A DNA stretch of 50,819 nt from Bacteroidales bacterium (GTDB lineage: Bacteria; Bacteroidota; Bacteroidia; Bacteroidales; Bacteroidaceae): the NCBI GenBank assembly GCA_018064685.1, contig JAGHUS010000097.1, positions 1 to 50,819 of the forward strand. Reading direction: 5' to 3'. Position 1 is the stretch's first letter. Each line of letters starts with the position of its first letter. Below, one piece after another: positions 41,789 through 50,627 of this stretch. Position numbers and translations under genes: made by a program. Below the pieces are notes generated by a model that searched no databases, was not told where the DNA came from, and was given only the letters and a program-made list of their open reading frames with translations.

Positions 41789-43714
41789 TTACTTCGCCGT
41801 GACAGTAGCGCTTGTTGTCGTGGCCGTGACGGTGGGAGCAATGAAGAAGACTGCCTTACCCGCATTGTTCAGCACTTGCGACTGTGCACTGGTAGGAGCC
41901 GCAGTGCCCGACTTCACCTTAATGCTGCCTTTGCCCAAGTTGGGGGCTGTGAGCAACGAGAGGGTGTTGCTGACGCTTGCATCGAACTTGAAAGTGCAGA
42001 TGGGTTCATCGGTGGTGCTGTACAGGGTATAGTAATTGGTGGCATTATAGCTGGAAGGCGACGAACCGAGATAGTAGCCTTGTGTGGACGAGCCGACACT
42101 CTGCGACGAGGAGCTACCTCCCCAACCACCACCGCCGCCCTGGCTTCCTCCGGCACTTACCGCAATGCCACCAGTGATGACGATATAGGAGTTGTTGTCG
42201 CAGTCTAGTCCTTCCTCGGGCGATCCCTTCGAGGTGTAGGCAAAGACGTTTCCGCCCGAGATAGTGATGGCGCCCTTGCGGCCATAGTTAGAGTCGACTG
42301 CATCGTTGCCATAGGCATAGCAGACGGTGTTGCCACCGGCAAAATCGATGATGCCCGAAGTGTTGATGCAGTCATCGTAGCACTTGAAATAGTGCGAACC
42401 ACCCTTGATGGTAATGCCGGTCTTCGATTCCAATCCTTCGGCGCCACTCTTTTCGGTTGTAACCACTGTGGTTCCGCCATTGACGATAACAGCACCGAGC
42501 ACCTTGATGGCTTTGGCGTCCGAGCCCGACGTGCCACCGCCAGGACGACCACCGCCACCGCCACCACCGGGACGCCAGTTGCCGCCAGTGTTACCGCCAG
42601 TCGAAGAGCCTGAACTATAGGACGAACCGGTGGTAGAGACAGTGAGAGTGGGACCCTCGCCGTCCTCTGTTCCCTGGGTGTAGGTTCCTTCCACACGAAT
42701 GCCCTTACCACCTGTGCCGCTCATGGCTATAGTGATAGTGCCACCGTTGAGCTGCATATTGCCATCGGCATTCAGTCCCTTGGCCGTATCGGTATCAGTG
42801 CCATCGGTCGAACCATTAGTAGTATTCACAATGTCATAAGTACCACCATTGATGATGAGCGTACCATCAGCAATACCGTCCTCGTTCTCAGCACCGTCCA
42901 GTTCCGTCTGGATGCCGTCATCACCCACACCCTTTATATTGACAGTGAAACCGTTACCCACGAAATACTGTTTGCAGTGGATGCCATCCTTCACAGCACC
43001 CAAGATGTTGATCGTGCCGTCCGACTTCTTCAGTTTGATGTACTCCTTTGCCGAGATGGCATGTCCCGTCTTACCCGTCACGCTGAGCGTGCCCGCCTTG
43101 TCTATTTCAAGGTGTCCCTTGCAGTAGAGGGCAGCCTTCTGCTCACCGCCAGTACAATCCACAAGCGTGCTCTCAGTACCTTTCTTCAACTCAAGTGCCA
43201 CACGCTTTCCGCACTGAATGTCGATGGCCGCACCACGCTTACTGGTGATACTCACACCGTTAAGGATGAGCGTGGTCTTATATACACCATTATAGAGGAA
43301 GGAGCCGTCGGTAGTCTTACCGCTGAGTTCCGTTTCATACTCTATAGAGTCATTCGTGTTGTTGACCGTGACGTATGCACCATCGGCAGTGACGCTGACG
43401 CCGCCCAAGAAATAAGGATTGTCAACCGATACAGTATTACCATTATAGGCAATCTTCAGTCGTTTGGGACAAGAAGCTGAGTCGATGACGCACATCTCGC
43501 TCACATCAGAATACTTGATAGGCACTGCCACGTTTCCGTTGGTGGGCTGCACATACATGACACCCGAGTCCATGTCGAAATAGATGGAGTCAATGACCGT
43601 GAGCGCAGCAAAGTCGGTGGTATTGCCATGCACAATCTTCAGCACATCATACTGCGCAACAGCATTCAGCACCGACATCAGCATAATCATAGCTGAAAAA
43701 AGAATTCTTTTCAT
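41789..43714 (-). CDS. DUF4353 carbohydrate-binding, beta-helix surface protein
   Basis: 641 residues. Signal peptide ending near MSVLNAVAQ. The N-terminal ~60 residues resemble the leading module of many Bacteroidetes surface proteins. Then comes a long DUF4353-type right-handed beta-helix with repeats such as LILNGVSITSKRGAAIDIQ, ALYCKGHLEI and IIINGGTYDI, interrupted by a Gly/Ser-rich linker (GGNWRPGGGGGGGRPGG, ~residues 370-395). Probably secreted or surface-exposed, binding glycans. It follows a LytS/LytTR pair by 57 bp and is the most likely regulatory target of that pair. Confidence 0.85.
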   Translation of the reverse strand: MKRILFSAMIMLMSVLNAVAQYDVLKIVHGNTTDFAALTVIDSIYFDMDSGVMYVQPTNGNVAVPIKYSDVSEMCVIDSASCPKRLKIAYNGNTVSVDNPYFLGGVSVTADGAYVTVNNTNDSIEYETELSGKTTDGSFLYNGVYKTTLILNGVSITSKRGAAIDIQCGKRVALELKKGTESTLVDCTGGEQKAALYCKGHLEIDKAGTLSVTGKTGHAISAKEYIKLKKSDGTINILGAVKDGIHCKQYFVGNGFTVNIKGVGDDGIQTELDGAENEDGIADGTLIINGGTYDIVNTTNGSTDGTDTDTAKGLNADGNMQLNGGTITIAMSGTGGKGIRVEGTYTQGTEDGEGPTLTVSTTGSSYSSGSSTGGNTGGNWRPGGGGGGGRPGGGTSGSDAKAIKVLGAVIVNGGTTVVTTEKSGAEGLESKTGITIKGGSHYFKCYDDCINTSGIIDFAGGNTVCYAYGNDAVDSNYGRKGAITISGGNVFAYTSKGSPEEGLDCDNNSYIVITGGIAVSAGGSQGGGGGWGGSSSSQSVGSSTQGYYLGSSPSSYNATNYYTLYSTTDEPICTFKFDASVSNTLSLLTAPNLGKGSIKVKSGTAAPTSAQSQVLNNAGKAVFFIAPTVTATTTSATVTAK

Positions 43715-43770
43715 CTTAGTATTTTTGTAGTAATTTGATAGTCAAGAAAATGCTGCACATATTCGAAGGC

Positions 43771-44622
43771 TCATTTGCCCACAAGGCGTGCGTTGACGAA
43801 GCGCAATGCATTGTCCTTATAGGATTCGCCAATGGGCAGAATGGTGTCAGCATCCATACGTACACGCAGTCGGGCAATATCCACAACGTGCCTCATATTG
43901 ACTATATAGGAACGGTGGATGCGCACGAAGGAATTGACGGGCAGCAGGTCGGCCATACGCTTGATGCTCATCAGCACCATGAGCGAGGGACCGCTGGCCA
44001 TGTGCAGTTTCAGGTATTCGCTCTGCGACTCGATATAGGTGATGTCGGAGATGGAGATACGCACAATGCGATAGTCCACCTTGACAAAGAGAATGTCGCC
44101 CTCGATGCGCTCAGTATTATTGTCAGAGATGGTTGTACTCTCATCAGCCAAAGTCACTTCGTCTCCCTTCACTTTCATCCCTTCGACATTATCCGAAGCA
44201 TCATAGGCGGAGCTAGTATTAGCAGAATTTGCATTGGCAGAACCTGAGCTCTGCGCTGCCTGCAACAGATCGTACTGTTGCTTCACCTTGGCTGCAGCAC
44301 GCTGAAACTCAGGCTGTCCGAAGGGTTTGAGCAGATAGTCGATGGCATTGACCTTATAGGCATCGATGGCATAACGTGAATAGGCGGTAGTGAAGACGAC
44401 AATGGGAGGATGGGACAGTGAACGTACAAAATCAAGACCCGAAAGGTCGGGCATATTGATGTCGGCAAAGATGGCATCCACCTCGTTCTCCTGCATCACA
44501 CGCATAGCCTCGAAGGCATCGGAACAGGCAGCAACCAACGTCAGATAGGGTGTCGACTCTATCATCTTCTGCAGTTGCAGAAGGGCAAGAGGCTCATCGT
44601 CAATGGCTATAACTTTTATCAT
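43771..44622 (-). CDS. LytTR-family response regulator
   Basis: 283 residues. The receiver domain has acidic pocket DDE (8-10), phospho-acceptor Asp54 in FADINMPDL, Thr/Ala in TTAYSRYA and Lys in YLLKPF. A linker (~130-185) is followed by a LytTR DNA-binding domain (ITYIESQSEYLKLHM; FVRIHRSYIVNMRHV). It overlaps the kinase gene by 4 bp and lies 57 bp before the DUF4353 gene. Confidence 0.95.
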   Translation of the reverse strand: MIKVIAIDDEPLALLQLQKMIESTPYLTLVAACSDAFEAMRVMQENEVDAIFADINMPDLSGLDFVRSLSHPPIVVFTTAYSRYAIDAYKVNAIDYLLKPFGQPEFQRAAAKVKQQYDLLQAAQSSGSANANSANTSSAYDASDNVEGMKVKGDEVTLADESTTISDNNTERIEGDILFVKVDYRIVRISISDITYIESQSEYLKLHMASGPSLMVLMSIKRMADLLPVNSFVRIHRSYIVNMRHVVDIARLRVRMDADTILPIGESYKDNALRFVNARLVGK

Positions 44623-45707
44623 AAGCGAGTAGTATCGAGTGTTTCGTTTTCAATTCCTCCGTGCAAAGGCAGTATCAAGTCGACAGCGAAGCGTTCAGCA
44701 TCGTCCCTGTCAATATCGAGTTTATAGGCATCGGCATACTGCAAGTCAAGACGTTTGCGCACATTGGCGAGTCCGATGCCGTGGTGACCGTCGGACGTAG
44801 CTTCGGCATGGCGACTGTTCTCGCAGTGGAAATGCAGTACACGACCTTCGTCCTCTATGGACATAGCCATCTCGATATAGGAAGGATAGCGGTAGCTGAT
44901 GCCATGCTTGAAAGCATTCTCGACAAACGTGGCCAGCAGCATAGGGGGCACCATGGCATCGGGAGACGTCGACTCGGGCAATGACACACTGAGCCGTATC
45001 TTGTCGTTGAAGCGTAGCTTCATGAGGGATATGAAGAGTTCAATGAACCTAATCTCGGACTGTAACGGCACGATGGGGGCATTGCACTCATACAGAGAAT
45101 AGCGCATCATGTTCGACAACTCGATGATGGCTCGCTTGGCTCGTTCCTGATCGACATCCACCAAGACGTGGATGTTGTTGAGCGTATTCATGAAGAAATG
45201 GGGGTTGATCTGGTAACGCAGATGCGACAGTTCCTGACCTAGTGTCTGCTTCTCGAGCAGCAACAACTTCTCGCGAAGCCGGTGAGCATTGAACCATGCC
45301 AGAACGCCAAGGTCGGCAAAGACCATGAGTGCAGCAATGACCAGACGTGCCACATTGGGTGGCGACAGGAGCGGTGGATGCTGCATGACGGGATGGTGGA
45401 CGAGATGGTGGTATAGCGAATAAAAATACAGGAAGACAGCGAAAACTAGCAGACTGAAAATCGTGCACGACACATAGTACCACAACTGTTTGCGGATAAC
45501 AAACACGGGGACAAGCACGAAATGGTGCAGCAGGAAGAGGAGTAGGAAAGCAGCATTCAATCCCCACTGTACGAGCACCTTGTTCCAGTCGAACGCCATG
45601 TTACCGTCCGACGTGACATAATACATGTACAAAGGTTCGCAAAGAAACACAAATAGCCAGAACAGGGCTATCAGCATACACTCCTTCGCATTATGGATAG
45701 ACTTCAT
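44619..45707 (-). CDS. LytS/YehU-type sensor histidine kinase
   Basis: 362 residues. Four hydrophobic segments in the first ~135 residues form a membrane sensor, a short coiled coil follows, and the His-kinase domain has phospho-acceptor His170 in LRYQINPHFFMNTL. An ATP-binding region follows (FVENAFKHGISY; HGIGLANVRKRLDLQY). The signal is unknown. Kinase and regulator genes overlap (ATGA), and the downstream surface protein completes the unit. Its promoter is clear. Confidence 0.95.
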   Translation of the reverse strand: MKSIHNAKECMLIALFWLFVFLCEPLYMYYVTSDGNMAFDWNKVLVQWGLNAAFLLLFLLHHFVLVPVFVIRKQLWYYVSCTIFSLLVFAVFLYFYSLYHHLVHHPVMQHPPLLSPPNVARLVIAALMVFADLGVLAWFNAHRLREKLLLLEKQTLGQELSHLRYQINPHFFMNTLNNIHVLVDVDQERAKRAIIELSNMMRYSLYECNAPIVPLQSEIRFIELFISLMKLRFNDKIRLSVSLPESTSPDAMVPPMLLATFVENAFKHGISYRYPSYIEMAMSIEDEGRVLHFHCENSRHAEATSDGHHGIGLANVRKRLDLQYADAYKLDIDRDDAERFAVDLILPLHGGIENETLDTTRL

Positions 45708-45732
45708 CTTGCAACCTTCTCTTTATATGTTG

Positions 45733-45763
45733 CAAAATTAAGCAAAATCTATCAACCTGCAAA
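45733..45763 (-). promoter_or_regulatory. Promoter of the kinase/regulator/DUF4353 operon
   Basis: Minus strand TTTG (plus 45760-45763), 19-bp spacer, TAATTTTG (plus 45733-45740). Confidence 0.75.
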
Positions 45764-45801
45764 CTGTTTTCAGCGAAAAGGTACAAATGTTCAGCAAAAA
45801 G

Positions 45802-45842
45802 AAAACCCTCATCCCCGTCTCGTCGCGAGATAAGGGTGAGGG
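45802..45842 (-). terminator. Terminator of the TonB receptor gene
   Basis: Minus strand CCCTCACCCTTATCTCG and CGAGACGGGGATGAGGG form a stem followed by TTTTC. Confidence 0.75.
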
Positions 45843-45852
45843 CTAAGCTATA

Positions 45853-47703
45853 TCAGAAGCGGAACTTAAAGCCACCCGTAACGGTGGCACCGGGCATATC
45901 GTAGCCCTTGTTGATGCAGTACTGGGCGTTGGTGAGGTTGTGTCCCTGCACAAAGAGGTCGAGGAAGTTGATGGGCTTGTAGGTGAGACGCAGGTTGAGC
46001 AGTGCATAGTTCTGCTTCTTGACATCGTCGGCCACATAGAGACGGCTCACACCCATGAGGTCGGCATTGAGGACGAGCTTTGGCATGATGGTCCAGTCGG
46101 CTCCAAGCGAATACTGGTGCTTGGGGGCTCCGGTCAGATTGCTGATGTCGGTGTGCAAGAGACTGTAGGTGGCGCGCAGAGCCAGACCGCTGACAGGACG
46201 ACTGCTGGCCGAAACCTCGATGCCTTTGTTCACAAACTCGCCCGTATTGACGTTGACCTGATTGAGTGTCTGGATGAGATTACTGCCCTCGCTGATGAAG
46301 CCCGTCAGTTCGAGCGACAGCAAGTGCGAGAACTGCTTGCCGACGGTAATCTCATAGTTCCACATATCTTCGGGTTCGAGGTCGGGATTGGCCATCTTGT
46401 ACAGGTACATCTCCTTGAACGATGGGTTGCGGTAACCCTTGCTCACGTTGGCCTTCAACGTCCAATGGCAACCGGGATTGAGCGTGAAGCCGGCTTGTGG
46501 CACCCACTGCGTGCCGAAGCGATTGCTGTTGGCCATACGCAGTCCGGCATTGACAACCAGCATGTTATCCCACACACCCTGAGAGATTGTCACGTAGGGC
46601 GAATACTCGGTGATGCCCTCACGGTCCATCGTGGCAGGGGTAACCTTGTCTTTGCGATACACGCCGCCCGAAAGGGGAACGCTGCCAGTATAGTGGTCAA
46701 AGTCGAAGCCTACGGTGAGGTTGGTCATGCGCCATGGCTGATAGTTCTGGTAAGCCAGGACGCCCAAACGGTTGTCGAGCATCTGAAAGGGCTTAGGGTC
46801 TTCGATGTCGTGCGTGCCATGACCAAAGTAGATACGTGCTGCACCATTGGTGTTGGCATACTGGTCGGCCAGAACCATCGAGGCTTCACCACGCAGCACG
46901 TCCTGGTGATAGACATCATCAGTGCCCTTCTCCACCTTGGCATATACGGGGTCATTACCTTTGAACTTCATCACCGAATAGTCGGCATATACATTCCAGT
47001 GCTGCGAGAAGTCGTAGCCCACCTTGGCATAGGCGCTGGCCTGCCAGAAGTCGAAGTTGTCCTGCGTACCGTCGGTGCGGTCGTACCCCACCGAGGCCAT
47101 GCCCGACCACTTGCCTTTGCGCATCATCGTGGTGGCTGCCGACTGCCATGTATTATAGCTGCCATACTGCGACTGCACGGTGGTGCGGATGCCATCCTCT
47201 TGTGGTGTCTTGGTGATGACGTTGATGGCTCCACCCATGGCATTGCTGCCATAGAGCACACTGCTGGGACCGCGCACTATCTCGACATGGTCGATGTGCT
47301 CGGCCACGTAGTTATCGGCAATGTGGTGCGAGAAGACTCCCGCAAACTGAGGCTTGCCGTCCACCATCATCAGCACGCCGCTGGTGGGCGATCCGCCTAC
47401 GCCACGCATCTTGATGCCGCCACTGCCACCATTGCTGATGCCAAAGCCAAAGATATTACGCTCGGTGACAAACAGACTGGGTACACGACTACTCAGCGCG
47501 CTGAGCAACTGGGTGCGACCCGTAGCCTCGATCTGACGATGGCCTACCGTGCTGACGGTATAGGGAAGAAGATTCTGCGGAGTGCGGTTGTTGGTGCCGG
47601 TCACAACAACATCATACAGTGTGTCGGATTTCTCGGTCAAAGCCTGTGCATTAGCCGTAACAGAAATGGCCAAAGCAGCAATCCACATCATTGATTTTTT
47701 CAT
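45853..47703 (-). CDS. TonB-dependent outer-membrane receptor
   Basis: 616 residues from the ATG reading MKKSMMWIAALAIS, giving a signal peptide ending TANAQA. The plug domain starts at LYDVVVTGTNNRTPQNLLPYT, with GGIKMRGVGG and HVEIVRGPSSVLYGSNAMGG, and the barrel ends GGFKFRF. No SusD partner is adjacent and the length fits siderophore, cobalamin or metal receptors rather than SusC. Promoter on the minus strand (TACCTTTG at plus 47736-47743). The AraC gene upstream lies on the same strand and is a plausible regulator by position. Confidence 0.92.
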   Translation of the reverse strand: MKKSMMWIAALAISVTANAQALTEKSDTLYDVVVTGTNNRTPQNLLPYTVSTVGHRQIEATGRTQLLSALSSRVPSLFVTERNIFGFGISNGGSGGIKMRGVGGSPTSGVLMMVDGKPQFAGVFSHHIADNYVAEHIDHVEIVRGPSSVLYGSNAMGGAINVITKTPQEDGIRTTVQSQYGSYNTWQSAATTMMRKGKWSGMASVGYDRTDGTQDNFDFWQASAYAKVGYDFSQHWNVYADYSVMKFKGNDPVYAKVEKGTDDVYHQDVLRGEASMVLADQYANTNGAARIYFGHGTHDIEDPKPFQMLDNRLGVLAYQNYQPWRMTNLTVGFDFDHYTGSVPLSGGVYRKDKVTPATMDREGITEYSPYVTISQGVWDNMLVVNAGLRMANSNRFGTQWVPQAGFTLNPGCHWTLKANVSKGYRNPSFKEMYLYKMANPDLEPEDMWNYEITVGKQFSHLLSLELTGFISEGSNLIQTLNQVNVNTGEFVNKGIEVSASSRPVSGLALRATYSLLHTDISNLTGAPKHQYSLGADWTIMPKLVLNADLMGVSRLYVADDVKKQNYALLNLRLTYKPINFLDLFVQGHNLTNAQYCINKGYDMPGATVTGGFKFRF

Positions 47704-47735
47704 AACTGCTGTATCGATAGTAATTTTTTCAGGCG

Positions 47736-47743
47736 CAAAGGTA
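47736..47743 (-). promoter_or_regulatory. -7 element of the TonB receptor gene
   Basis: TACCTTTG on the minus strand, 32 bp before the start; no good -33. Confidence 0.5.
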
Positions 47744-47864
47744 CGTATTTTCTCTCGAAACACGCTCCGCCGACGCTCTCTATTTATTACCAATATTTCG
47801 CTTTTACCAATGATGTCATTAGGTTTTATATAGGGATATTGAAAACAAATCTGGTTTAATTCTT

Positions 47865-48602
47865 CTACATCCTGCCGGGTGTTACGCCCGCATTATTAGA
47901 TATGTAGCGGTTGAAATGAGCCACATTGTCGAAGCCGAGAATTCGCGCCACCTCCTTCTGCGTACGACCCTCGCGCTTCAGCAAGTAGCGTGCCTCCATG
48001 ACGGTGAAACGCTGAATCCAGTAGCTGGGCGTGTGACCGCTGACCTGGGTCGAGACTTTGTGCAGATGCTTGGAGGTGATGCAGAGTTCGTTGGCGTAAT
48101 ACTCGACAGTGCGATGGCTTCGGTAGGCGCCCTCCTTCAACAGGCAGACGAAACGGTTCATGATGAGGGCGTAGTTCTTCGACACTTTCTGCTGTGCGAA
48201 GAGGTGTTCGTGGGCATGGACAAGGTCGAGATAAAAGAGTTCCAAAGCCTTGCGTCGTGCCACATCCCTATAGTGTTCGGGCGTTGATGTAATGCGCAGC
48301 TCAACCTCATCCATATCGTGTGCAAGACGCATAAGTGTCTCATCGTCAACCTTGAACACAGGATGGGTAAAGAAGTGGAACTCGCCACACACGCCCCATG
48401 CCGTGTCGGGCATCAGCGTAGAGTGCTCTTCGGGGGCAAGACGAAGGCTGAGAAGACGGCAATCGGCAGAGGGTACAACGTGATGGACATGGGTGGAGAC
48501 GGCCACTAGGCACATGCCACGGCCCAACACGTAGTCCTGTCCACCGAAGTGTAGGCTGCAGGTGCCCTCCAAACACACCATTATGATGATTTTCTGTTCC
48601 AC
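47865..48602 (-). CDS. AraC-family transcriptional regulator
   Basis: 245 residues from a GTG start (VEQKIIIMVCLEG). The N-terminal half is cupin-like (GGQDYVLGRGMCLVAVSTHVHHV). The C-terminal ~100 residues hold the two helix-turn-helix motifs of AraC proteins: VEYYANELCITSKHLHKV and TQKEVARILGFDNVAHFNRY. In-frame sequence extends upstream without a stop to about 48657 but offers no better start. Divergent from the acyltransferase gene; the two promoters lie back to back. Confidence 0.92.
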   Translation of the reverse strand: MEQKIIIMVCLEGTCSLHFGGQDYVLGRGMCLVAVSTHVHHVVPSADCRLLSLRLAPEEHSTLMPDTAWGVCGEFHFFTHPVFKVDDETLMRLAHDMDEVELRITSTPEHYRDVARRKALELFYLDLVHAHEHLFAQQKVSKNYALIMNRFVCLLKEGAYRSHRTVEYYANELCITSKHLHKVSTQVSGHTPSYWIQRFTVMEARYLLKREGRTQKEVARILGFDNVAHFNRYISNNAGVTPGRM

Positions 48603-48665
48603 AATACAAACACAATCAATTGATAGGATACTCTGCCGGAATACCCAAAACTCATGTTAACAGAG

Positions 48666-48697
48666 CAAAAGTAGCTATATTTCCGTTATAAAACAAA
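48666..48697 (-). promoter_or_regulatory. Promoter of the AraC gene
   Basis: Minus strand TTTG (plus 48694-48697), 20-bp spacer, TACTTTTG (plus 48666-48673). Confidence 0.75.
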
Positions 48698-48702
48698 CAA
48701 GA

Positions 48703-48734
48703 TTTGCAAAATCTCTCTTTTTTGCTTACTTTTG
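48703..48734 (+). promoter_or_regulatory. Promoter of the acyltransferase gene
   Basis: TTTG 48703-48706, 20-bp spacer, TACTTTTG 48727-48734; only 5 bp from the divergent AraC promoter. Confidence 0.75.
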
Positions 48735-48754
48735 CCCCATAAAACAAACTATAT

Positions 48755-49831
48755 ATGGCGAACTCAACCACAGCAGCCAAGGCAAAGAACAATAACATAC
48801 AGATGCTTAGAGGCATCTGCGCCTTGATGGTATTCCTATCGCATTCGCTCAACTTCTTCCCCATTCCGGGTGTCGAGACCATCAAACACACACCGCTGCA
48901 CCTGCTCTACGACGGGCAGTGCGCCGTGATGCTGTTCTTCGTCATGGGCGGCTATTTTTATTATAGACAGACCGAGACCACAGTGGGCATTTATGCCAAA
49001 GGCGTGTGGAAGAAGATGGTTCGCATCTATCCGCCACACCTCATCTGCCTGGCTGTCGGCATCGTAGCCATAACGCTGTTTCAAAATGCCGACACCACCT
49101 ACGCCTACAGCCAACTGACGGACTGGGCCAACATCTTCTGGCACGACGAACTGACCGTGTCGGACGTAGCCAAGAATGCGCTGCTGCTAAGCCCGGGCGT
49201 GACCGACCTCATCAACCCACCCATCTGGTATCTGGTCATCGAGGTACGCATGCTCGTACTGCTGCCACTGCTGCTGTGGTTGTGCCAGCGCACCAACTAC
49301 GTGTGGCTATACCTGCTCATGATTCCTGCCGCCATCATGCACGTCCCGTTCCTGAACTATCTGTTCCCCTATCTCATGGGCATGGTGCTACACCGCCATC
49401 AGGATAGCATCCATCTCATACACAAGTGGATGTACATACCCATCTTGCTGCTGGGCATCTTCCTTCTCGACCTCTACAACATCTTCCCGCTCGATACCAT
49501 TCCCGAATGGCTTGACAGCATCTGCATAGCATTGCAGTCGGTCGGGGCTGCCATGATCATCTACTGCATCAAGGACATGGGGCAAGCCAGAAGCAGCAAG
49601 GCTGGATCCAGAACAACAGACACAGGAACGGCTGGGACAAGCAGCACCACGTTCCTTGGTCTTCTGCTTGTCAAGATGGGCAACATCTCGTACGAGTTCT
49701 ATCTGGCACACTTCATCCTGCTCCTCACCTTCTCGCTCCTTCTGCCCATCGCCTACCTTACTATCCCCCTCACCTTTGCTGCAAGCATCCTGGCGGCGTA
49801 TATATATAATAAGGTAGTAAAAAGAGAGTAA
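48755..49831 (+). CDS. Acyltransferase 3-family membrane protein
   Basis: 358 residues with about ten transmembrane segments. The start of the fold, IQMLRGICALMVFLSHSLNF, places the family Arg and His in context; GQCAVMLFFVMGGYF follows. Members acetylate or otherwise acylate sugars and surface polysaccharides at the inner membrane. The hydrophilic insert QARSSKAGSRTTDTGTAG (~288-305) between late helices is unusual in composition. Monocistronic. Confidence 0.9.
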   Translation: MANSTTAAKAKNNNIQMLRGICALMVFLSHSLNFFPIPGVETIKHTPLHLLYDGQCAVMLFFVMGGYFYYRQTETTVGIYAKGVWKKMVRIYPPHLICLAVGIVAITLFQNADTTYAYSQLTDWANIFWHDELTVSDVAKNALLLSPGVTDLINPPIWYLVIEVRMLVLLPLLLWLCQRTNYVWLYLLMIPAAIMHVPFLNYLFPYLMGMVLHRHQDSIHLIHKWMYIPILLLGIFLLDLYNIFPLDTIPEWLDSICIALQSVGAAMIIYCIKDMGQARSSKAGSRTTDTGTAGTSSTTFLGLLLVKMGNISYEFYLAHFILLLTFSLLLPIAYLTIPLTFAASILAAYIYNKVVKRE

Positions 49832-49887
49832 AAGAATAGTAATGCTTTTGATCCAATGTCAAAGACGAATGGGGTAGTATCCCTCAC

Positions 49888-49985
49888 AACCGTATAACCC
49901 CATAACCATATAACCCCATAACCGAATAACCGAATAACCGTATAACCCCATAACCGAATAACCGAATAACCGTAAAACCTCACAA
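49888..49985. repeat. ATAACCCC / ATAACCGA short tandem iterations
   Basis: About ten 8-10-bp units: CGTATAACCCC, ATAACCAT, ATAACCCC, ATAACCGA and so on, ending GTAAAACC. No gene. Confidence 0.75.
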
Positions 49986-50013
49986 CCTTTTAACAAAAAT
50001 TAGTCAATAGGCA

Positions 50014-50045
50014 TTTGGTAGGATGACAGAAAAGCACTAACTTTG
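50014..50045 (+). promoter_or_regulatory. Rubrerythrin promoter
   Basis: TTTG 50014-50017, 20-bp spacer, TAACTTTG 50038-50045. Confidence 0.8.
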
Positions 50046-50084
50046 CAAAAGAAACCAATTTATAACACATAAAAAACTATAACT

Positions 50085-50627
50085 ATGGCAAACAAGTATT
50101 CAGGCACACAGACCGAGAAGAACCTTGAGGCTGCCTTCGCCGGCGAGTCACAGGCACGTAACAAGTACACCTATTTCGCATCACGCGCAAAGAAGGACGG
50201 ATATGAGCAGATTGCTGCCATCTTCCAGCACACTGCCGACAACGAGAAGGAGCACGCCAAGATGTGGTTCAAGGAACTGCACGCCGGTATGCCCTCAACA
50301 CCCGAGAACCTGCTGGCTGCTGCCGAGGGCGAGAACTATGAGTGGACTGACATGTACGAGGGCTTTGCCAAGACTGCCGAGCAGGAAGGCTTCGCCGAAC
50401 TGGCAGAGAAGTTCCGCCTCGTAGCTGCCATTGAGAAGCGCCACGAAGAGCGCTATCGTGCTCTGCTCAAGAACATTGAGGCTGCACAGGTATTCGAGAA
50501 GAGCGAGGTGAAGGTATGGGAATGCCGTAACTGCGGTCACATCGTAGTAGGCACCAAGGCTCCCGAGGTATGCCACACCTGCAACCATCCTCAGGCTTAC
50601 TTCGAGGTACACGTCGACAACTTCTAA
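50085..50627 (+). CDS. rbr: Rubrerythrin
   Basis: 180 residues. The N-terminal ferritin-like four-helix domain carries the diiron ligands ([49 protein letters not shown]). The C-terminal rubredoxin-like site has CRNCGHIV and CHTCNHP. It reduces hydrogen peroxide in the cytoplasm of anaerobes using electrons from rubredoxin or NADH-linked donors. Own consensus promoter. Directly followed by one end of a terminal-repeat element whose first bases abut the stop codon. Confidence 0.97.
   Translation: MANKYSGTQTEKNLEAAFAGESQARNKYTYFASRAKKDGYEQIAAIFQHTADNEKEHAKMWFKELHAGMPSTPENLLAAAEGENYEWTDMYEGFAKTAEQEGFAELAEKFRLVAAIEKRHEERYRALLKNIEAAQVFEKSEVKVWECRNCGHIVVGTKAPEVCHTCNHPQAYFEVHVDNF

Noticed and set aside
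45940..47694. 584-codon plus-strand frame opposite the TonB receptor
   Set aside because: Long only because of GC-rich codon structure on the other strand; the minus-strand receptor has signal peptide, plug and barrel motifs.
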